This document shows, piece after piece, positions 7,288 through 10,920 of a stretch of 10,920 bases of DNA. Source of the DNA: Pseudomonadota bacterium. GTDB lineage: Bacteria > Pseudomonadota > Alphaproteobacteria > Rhizobiales > Rhizobiaceae. Below the pieces are notes generated by a model, which saw nothing but the letters and a program-made list of their open reading frames with translations, was not told where the DNA came from and ran no database searches. The translations under genes and the position numbers were made by a program. Numbering within the stretch: the first letter of the stretch is position 1; each line of letters opens with the position of its first letter. The stretch is taken from the NCBI GenBank assembly GCA_023399465.1, contig JAEWPB010000081.1, positions 1 through 10,920 on the forward strand, written 5' to 3'.

Positions 7288-7782
7288 ATGTCAAAAGCCC
7301 AAACAGTTAGTGAATTGGACCAATTCGATCTCCGTATTCTCGAAATCCTCAGCGAGGACGGCCGGATCTCGGTCACGGAGTTGTCGAAGCGCGTGGGCTT
7401 GTCAAAGACCCCTTGCCAGTCGCGTTTGAAGCGGTTGATCGACGATGGTTTCATCCTCGGCTTTCGCGCCGCGATCGATCCGCAGAAGCTCGGGCTCGAC
7501 CATATCGCCTTCACCGAAGTGAAATTGTCCGATACCCGCGAGAAGGCGCTCGAGGATTTCAACAGCGCCGTGCGCAAGATCCGCGAGGTCGAGGAGTGCC
7601 ACATGATCGCCGGCTCTTTCGATTACCTGCTGAAGGTCCGGACCTCGGATATCCACAAGTATCGCGAGGTGCTGGGCGAAAAGATCTCGAGCCTGCCGAA
7701 CGTCGCCAACACTTCGACCTTCGTCGTCATGCAGTCGGTCAAGGACAATCGTCCCGTCAGGGTCTATCCGGAGGGACTGTAG
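7288..7782 (+). CDS. putR: Lrp/AsnC-family activator of proline dehydrogenase, PutR
   Basis: This is a 164-residue transcription factor of the Lrp/AsnC family. A winged helix-turn-helix occupies residues 12-60 (LDQFDLRILEIL, then the recognition region VGLSKTPCQSRLKRL), followed by a ligand-binding RAM domain (about 72-150) with the conserved turn AGSFDYLLKV (108-117). The start ATG 7288 has AGGA at 7276-7279, 8 nt upstream. Its divergent position next to putA is the arrangement known in Agrobacterium, Rhodobacter and Sinorhizobium, where PutR responds to proline and activates putA, often while repressing itself. This PutA has no DNA-binding domain, so PutR is the only proline-specific regulator in sight. 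The gene converges on the MerR-XRE-cupin gene with only 18 bp between stop codons and no visible terminator. Family is near certain; the specific name rests on context. Confidence 0.93.
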   Translation: MSKAQTVSELDQFDLRILEILSEDGRISVTELSKRVGLSKTPCQSRLKRLIDDGFILGFRAAIDPQKLGLDHIAFTEVKLSDTREKALEDFNSAVRKIREVEECHMIAGSFDYLLKVRTSDIHKYREVLGEKISSLPNVANTSTFVVMQSVKDNRPVRVYPEGL

Positions 7783-7800
7783 GCGGCTTGTGCTGCGGGG

Positions 7801-8625
7801 TCAGAATGTCGGCGGCGTGTTGATCCATAGGAGCACGGTTTCGCCGTCGTGGCGGTTGCGCCAGGAATGGTGGCGCTTGCTGGCGAAATAGAGCGAGTCT
7901 CCGGGGCCGAGATCGTGGAACTGATCGGCGTCGAGGACCACTTCCAGTCGGCCGGTGAGGACATGGATGAACTCCTCGCCCTCGTGGGTGTAGGCGCCTT
8001 CGCTCGAAGCGCCGGGCGCCAGCACGAAACGGTGGCAGTCCATCGTCACCTGGCCTTCGGCCAGAATCTGCACCGTCACCCCCGGCATTGGCATCGGCCA
8101 GGTCCGCCATTCGCCGTTGCGGATCAGCGGGCGGGTTTCCGCCGCCTCCTCGCCGGAAAGGCGTGACACGGTGGTTCCGAAATAGTCGGCAAGGCCGTGC
8201 AGAATGGTGAAGGTGATGCCCTGCGAGGTGCGCTCGAAGGTCGACAGCACCGATGGGGCGATGCCGACCGCCTGGGCGACGTCTTCCAGCGTCAGGCCAG
8301 CCGCATGGCGCAGGCTCCGGAGTTTTCGCCCGATGTCGAATTGCGCGCCGGCCTCGTTTTCCGCGGCTGCGACCCTGGGGGCGGCGCCGTCTTCGGTTTC
8401 CAGTGCCTCGCGGATGGCGGCCGGATTAAGGCCGCGCTCACTGCGCAGCCAGGAGATGCGCTTCAGGCGGGCCACGTCATCGGCGCTGTACTGGCGGTGC
8501 CCGGTTTCGGAGCGGTCGGGAACGACGAGGCCCTGGCTTTCCCACAGCCTGAGTGTGGAGGCGGAAACGCCGGCCAGCCTGGCGGCCTCTGCCACCCGGT
8601 AGCGTATCCCCTGCATGTCACTCAT
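7801..8625 (-). CDS. Three-domain transcription regulator: MerR helix-turn-helix, XRE helix-turn-helix, cupin
   Basis: This 274-residue protein has three recognisable modules. Residues 9-75 form a MerR-type winged helix with YRVAEAARLAGVSASTLRLW, then GHRQYSADDVARLKRI. Residues 98-152 form a second, XRE-type helix-turn-helix, IGRKLRSLRHAAGLTLEDVA followed by GIAPSVLSTFERT. Residues 195-270 form a small cupin barrel with THEGEEFIHVLTGRLEVVL and PGDSLYFASKRHHSWRN. The first cupin motif keeps H214 and the glutamates at 217-218 but lacks the second histidine of HxH; the last motif keeps H252/H253 and N257. XRE-cupin proteins such as PuuR control amine and amino acid breakdown, so a small metabolite ligand is likely. 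ATG 8625 is chosen over upstream ATGs because AGGGA lies 8 nt before it and the MerR fold starts at once. It is divergent from gntK; gabT lies one gene beyond. Target genes are unknown. Confidence 0.85.
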   Translation of the reverse strand: MSDMQGIRYRVAEAARLAGVSASTLRLWESQGLVVPDRSETGHRQYSADDVARLKRISWLRSERGLNPAAIREALETEDGAAPRVAAAENEAGAQFDIGRKLRSLRHAAGLTLEDVAQAVGIAPSVLSTFERTSQGITFTILHGLADYFGTTVSRLSGEEAAETRPLIRNGEWRTWPMPMPGVTVQILAEGQVTMDCHRFVLAPGASSEGAYTHEGEEFIHVLTGRLEVVLDADQFHDLGPGDSLYFASKRHHSWRNRHDGETVLLWINTPPTF

Positions 8626-8651
8626 TGGCCAAATCCCTGTTCTTGTTGTTG

Positions 8652-8668
8652 TCCGCCAGGATGGCGGA
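8652..8668 (-). repeat. Perfect inverted repeat in the leader of the MerR-XRE-cupin gene
   Basis: TCCGCC (8652-8657) and GGCGGA (8663-8668) flank five bases. It lies 27 bp upstream of the regulator start codon, inside the expected 5' leader. It could be an operator for autoregulation or an RNA hairpin affecting translation. I cannot tell which. Confidence 0.35.
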
Positions 8669-8827
8669 GCTGTCTGCCTTGCAGGGCAGCAGCTCTGGTC
8701 GCAGTCAGGTTCCAATCGGGGAATTTGTAAATAGTCGCTGACGGCGATGTCAAATCGGCAATCGCCCTGCTGTCGTCGGAAAAGCTCGGGCGCCGGCCTT
8801 TACAGTGCAGGCGGGTTTCAACCATAC

Positions 8828-8857
8828 CAGATGCCCATGGCAGATGCCGGCGCCGGC
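8828..8857. repeat. Direct repeat CAGATGCC x2 followed by a 12-bp palindrome upstream of gntK
   Basis: CAGATGCC occurs at 8828-8835 and 8841-8848, 13 bp apart. The second copy runs into the perfect palindrome GCCGGCGCCGGC (8846-8857). The block ends 42 bp before the gntK start, between the candidate promoter and the gene. It does not resemble the known GntR operator of E. coli. It is a candidate regulatory site only. Confidence 0.3.
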
Positions 8858-8899
8858 GTGGTGGCAAACAGGATGCATGCACCGAGGAGATCGCGGTCG

Positions 8900-9400
8900 A
8901 TGGTACGGGTTGTGGTGATGGGTGTGTCGGGCTCCGGCAAGACGTCGGTTGGCGCAGCCCTTGCCGACAGGCTGCAGTTACCCTTCGTCGAGGGCGACAG
9001 CCTGCATCCGCAATCCAATGTCGCCAGAATGGCTGCCGGTATTCCGCTCAGCGATGCTGACCGCTGGCCTTGGCTAGACCAGATCGGCGACCGGCTGGCG
9101 CAAGCGCCGGGCGGTGTCGTGATCTCCTGTTCGGCACTCAAAAAGGCCTACCGCGAGCGGCTGCGTGCAGCCGCGGCGCCGCTCTATTTCATCTTTCTCG
9201 ACGGCGCCTTCGATGTGCTGTCCACGCGCATGGCGAGCCGCAAGGGTCACTTCATGCCCGTTTCCCTGCTCGAAAGCCAGCTCGCGACGCTGGAAACGCC
9301 GGTCGGCGAACCACTGGTGCACCGCATCGATGCCGCCTTGCCGGTCGAACGGATTGTCGCCGAGAGTGCCGACTGGCTGGCGGCGCAGTCGAAGGCCTAG
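8900..9400 (+). CDS. gntK: Gluconokinase
   Basis: This 166-residue cytoplasmic kinase phosphorylates D-gluconate with ATP to 6-phosphogluconate, which feeds the Entner-Doudoroff and pentose phosphate routes. The P-loop GVSGSGKT is at residues 8-15. EGDSLHP (31-37) follows, then GIPLSDADRWPWL (47-59), which is diagnostic for this family, then CSALKKAYRERLR (77-89), and the lid with R110, R114 and HFMPVSLLESQ (117-127). Length matches the 165-180 residues usual for GntK. ATG 8900 is chosen because GAGGAG lies 10 nt upstream and the P-loop strand follows at once; the open frame continues upstream to 8747 but adds a low-complexity basic stretch unlike the family. It is alone on its strand between a divergent regulator and the gabT leader. 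No gluconate transporter or edd/eda gene is in the window, so it looks like a stand-alone gene. I see no clear terminator after it. Confidence 0.93.
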   Translation: MVRVVVMGVSGSGKTSVGAALADRLQLPFVEGDSLHPQSNVARMAAGIPLSDADRWPWLDQIGDRLAQAPGGVVISCSALKKAYRERLRAAAAPLYFIFLDGAFDVLSTRMASRKGHFMPVSLLESQLATLETPVGEPLVHRIDAALPVERIVAESADWLAAQSKA

Positions 9401-9593
9401 AGGCAGGCGCATTCCATTCCCATTTTGACCGTGCGCAGCTCCGCGTTTTTCCGGCCTGGATACGTGCCCTTCAGGGGGTATTGATGCGATGAGAAGCATC
9501 TTGCAAACTTGCAGAAAAAATGTAGGAGTTTGCGAATATCTTGCAGAAATAATACAAGATAATGAAGCTGGTTCTCTAGAGGGTTCACTGCAA
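9401..9593 (+). promoter_or_regulatory. gabT upstream region with AT-rich repeat cluster
   Basis: The stretch 9501-9570 has 23 G/C in 70 bases (33%), far below its surroundings. It contains CTTGCA three times (9500, 9508, 9540), CTTGCAGAAA twice (9508-9517, 9540-9549; 32 bp apart, about three helical turns), and the inverted repeat TATCTTG-N11-CAAGATA (9537-9561). AGAGGG (9578-9583) is the gabT ribosome binding site, 10 nt before ATG 9594. This is a likely promoter and operator region. No standard -35/-10 pair stands out. Confidence 0.6.
9537..9561. repeat. Inverted repeat TATCTTG-N11-CAAGATA, candidate gabT operator
   Basis: Perfect 7-bp arms (9537-9543 and 9555-9561) have centres 18 bp apart, nearly two helical turns, which suits a dimeric regulator binding one DNA face. 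The repeat ends 32 bp before the gabT start. The left arm overlaps the second CTTGCAGAAA copy. Confidence 0.45.
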
Positions 9594-10874
9594 ATGTCCG
9601 ACGTATCGCTCACTGACCGCAAGAACGCCGCCATCTCCCGTGGCGTCGGCATGACCACGCAAATCTACGCGGATCGCGCCGAAAACAGCGAGATCTGGGA
9701 CAAGGAAGGCAATCGCTATATCGATTTCGCCGCCGGCATTGCGGTGCTCAACACCGGTCATCGCCATCCCAAGGTGATCGCCGCCGTCAAGGAGCAGCTC
9801 GACCGCTTCACCCACACCTGCCACCAGGTCGTGCCCTACGAAAACTATGTCGCGCTGGCCGAGCGCTTGAACAAGCTGACCCCCGGCGATTTCGCCAAGA
9901 AGACGATCTTCGCCACGACAGGTGCCGAAGCGGTGGAAAACGCGATCAAGATCGCCCGCGCCGCCACCGGTCGTTCGGCCGTCGTCGCCTTTACCGGCGC
10001 CTTCCATGGCCGGACCTTCATGGGCATGGCGCTGACCGGCAAGGTCGTGCCCTACAAGGTCGGCTTCGGCGCCATGCCGGGCGATGTCTTCCACGTCCCG
10101 TTCCCGGTCGAACTGCACGGTGTCACCGTGCAGGATTCGCTCGACATCCTCGACAAGCTGTTCAAGGCCGATGTCGATCCGAACCGGGTTGCGGCGATCA
10201 TCATCGAACCGGTCCAGGGCGAGGGCGGTTTCTATCCCGCGCCGGCAGCGCTGATGAAGGGCCTGCGGGCGCTCTGCGACCAGTATGGCATCCTGCTCAT
10301 CGCCGACGAGGTGCAGACCGGTTTTGCCCGCACCGGCAAGATGTTCGGTTCCGAGCATTATGACGTGGTTCCCGACCTCATCACCATGGCGAAGAGCCTT
10401 GCCGGCGGTTTCCCGCTGTCGGCGGTCACCGGCCGCGCCGAGATCATGGACGCGCCCGGCCCCGGCGGCCTCGGCGGCACCTATGCCGGCAATCCGCTCG
10501 GGATCGCGGCGGCGCATGCGGTGCTCGACGTCATCGAGGAGGAGGGGCTCTGCGAACGTGCCAACCAGCTCGGCAACCGCCTGAAGCAGCGGCTGGCATC
10601 GCTGCAGGAGCAGGTGCCCGAGATCGTCGATATCCGTGGCCCGGGCTTCATGAACGCGGTCGAGTTCCAGGACGCCACCACCAGGCTGCCAAGCGCCGAC
10701 TTCGCCAATGCGGTGCGGCTGAAGGCGCTGGAAAAGGGTCTGATCCTTCTGACCTGCGGCGTCCATGGCAATGTCATCCGCTTCCTGGCGCCGATCACGG
10801 TCGGCGACGACATCTTTGCCGAGGCACTCGATATCCTCGAAGCCTCGATCCTCGAAGTCCGCGCCGCGGCCTGA
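9594..10874 (+). CDS. gabT: 4-aminobutyrate aminotransferase (GABA transaminase)
   Basis: This 426-residue class III PLP enzyme transfers the amino group of GABA to 2-oxoglutarate, giving succinate semialdehyde and glutamate. Length equals that of E. coli GabT, and key residues sit one position earlier than there: I49, R140 in FHGRT, E205 in IIIEPVQGE, E210, D238 in IADEVQTG, and the Schiff-base lysine K267 in MAKSLAGGFPLS. TTGAEA (108-113) binds the phosphate and GTYAGNPL (295-302) comes from the partner subunit. The pair I49/E210 is typical of true GABA enzymes rather than ornithine or acetylornithine enzymes. ATG 9594 is chosen with AGAGGG 10 nt upstream; the frame opens at 9489, but that part translates the AT-rich leader. 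No gabD lies in the window, although it could follow to the right. Closely related omega-amino acids such as 5-aminovalerate may also be used. Confidence 0.93.
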   Translation: MSDVSLTDRKNAAISRGVGMTTQIYADRAENSEIWDKEGNRYIDFAAGIAVLNTGHRHPKVIAAVKEQLDRFTHTCHQVVPYENYVALAERLNKLTPGDFAKKTIFATTGAEAVENAIKIARAATGRSAVVAFTGAFHGRTFMGMALTGKVVPYKVGFGAMPGDVFHVPFPVELHGVTVQDSLDILDKLFKADVDPNRVAAIIIEPVQGEGGFYPAPAALMKGLRALCDQYGILLIADEVQTGFARTGKMFGSEHYDVVPDLITMAKSLAGGFPLSAVTGRAEIMDAPGPGGLGGTYAGNPLGIAAAHAVLDVIEEEGLCERANQLGNRLKQRLASLQEQVPEIVDIRGPGFMNAVEFQDATTRLPSADFANAVRLKALEKGLILLTCGVHGNVIRFLAPITVGDDIFAEALDILEASILEVRAAA

Positions 10875-10898
10875 CGCCGGCTTCGACCAAAGCTTGCG

Positions 10899-10920
10899 GC
10901 GGACGGCCCCGGCCGTCCGC
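10899..10920 (+). terminator. Perfect GC hairpin after gabT, probable terminator cut by the window edge
   Basis: GCGGACGGCC (10899-10908) is followed after two bases by its exact complement GGCCGTCCGC (10911-10920); allowing for a real loop, this is about 9 bp around four bases. It begins 25 bp after the gabT stop and ends at the last base, so a T run, if present, lies outside. If termination occurs here, gabT is not in an operon with whatever follows. Confidence 0.65.

Larger units (their letters stand above)
8626..8899. promoter_or_regulatory. Divergent control region between the MerR-XRE-cupin gene and gntK
   Basis: These 274 bases should carry both promoters. On the minus strand a perfect -35 box TTGACA (8753-8748) faces the regulator gene, with an AT-rich stretch (8734-8720) where the -10 should be but no good match. 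Towards gntK, TTTACA (8799-8804) and CATACC (8823-8828), spaced 18, is a weak candidate. Symmetric elements are TCCGCC/GGCGGA (8652-8668), CTGCC/GGCAG (8674-8689) and GCCGGCGCCGGC (8846-8857). CAGATGCC is directly repeated (8828-8835, 8841-8848). MerR-type proteins often act on their own divergent region, so some of these may be its sites. Confidence 0.45.

Noticed and set aside
8626..8715. Longer form of the MerR-XRE-cupin protein starting at 8715
   Set aside because: The extra 30 residues are not family-like, and ATG 8625 has AGGGA at proper spacing right before the MerR fold.
9430..9448. Intrinsic terminator after gntK (GCG/CGC followed by TTTTT)
   Set aside because: The stem is only about 3 bp, too weak to support.
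9489..9593. Longer GabT with 35 extra N-terminal residues
   Set aside because: The extension translates the AT-rich repeat region, has no good ribosome binding site and is absent from GabT proteins. ATG 9594 gives the usual length.
9585..10766. 393-codon open frame opposite gabT
   Set aside because: It is in the same aligned register. GabT is complete and unambiguous on the plus strand.

Overview
The window looks like chromosome, or a large replicon, of an alphaproteobacterium close to the Rhizobiaceae. It is GC-rich with strong GC bias at third codon positions. It carries a long PutA without an N-terminal DNA-binding domain, divergent from an Lrp-type PutR, which is the arrangement known from Agrobacterium, Sinorhizobium and Rhodobacter. 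I recognise eight protein-coding genes. I see no tRNA, rRNA, CRISPR array, insertion sequence or prophage gene. Seven of the eight genes concern amino acid transport, amino acid catabolism or its regulation.

Layout. At the left edge, on the minus strand, lies the N-terminal half of an ArcD-like arginine/ornithine antiporter (1-624, cut by the window). After 447 noncoding bases come two plus-strand genes: a periplasmic binding protein of the lysine/arginine/ornithine type (1072-1854) and a class III PLP aminotransferase (1945-3306), separated by a strong GC hairpin (1860-1894). A two-way intrinsic terminator (3337-3364) sits between this pair and the convergent putA (3394-7083, minus strand). 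putA is divergent from putR (7288-7782). Convergent with putR is an unusual regulator that joins MerR, XRE and cupin domains (7801-8625, minus strand). It is divergent from a gluconokinase gene (8900-9400). Last is gabT (9594-10874), preceded by an AT-rich leader with repeated motifs and followed by a perfect terminator-like hairpin that reaches the last base.

How the genes fit together. PutA turns proline into glutamate under PutR control. GabT and the unassigned class III aminotransferase move amino groups from omega- or other amines onto 2-oxo acids. The binding protein and the antiporter probably handle basic amino acids. The whole reads as a nitrogen and carbon scavenging neighbourhood (proline, arginine/ornithine, GABA), with gluconokinase as a single sugar-acid gene among them. 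No ABC permease or ATPase for the binding protein, and no succinate-semialdehyde dehydrogenase (gabD) for GabT, is present in the window.

I see no clearly new defence, mobile or RNA system. The items most worth a second look are the three-domain regulator, the repeat-rich control region of gabT, the hairpin between the binding protein and the aminotransferase, and the unknown substrate of that gene pair.
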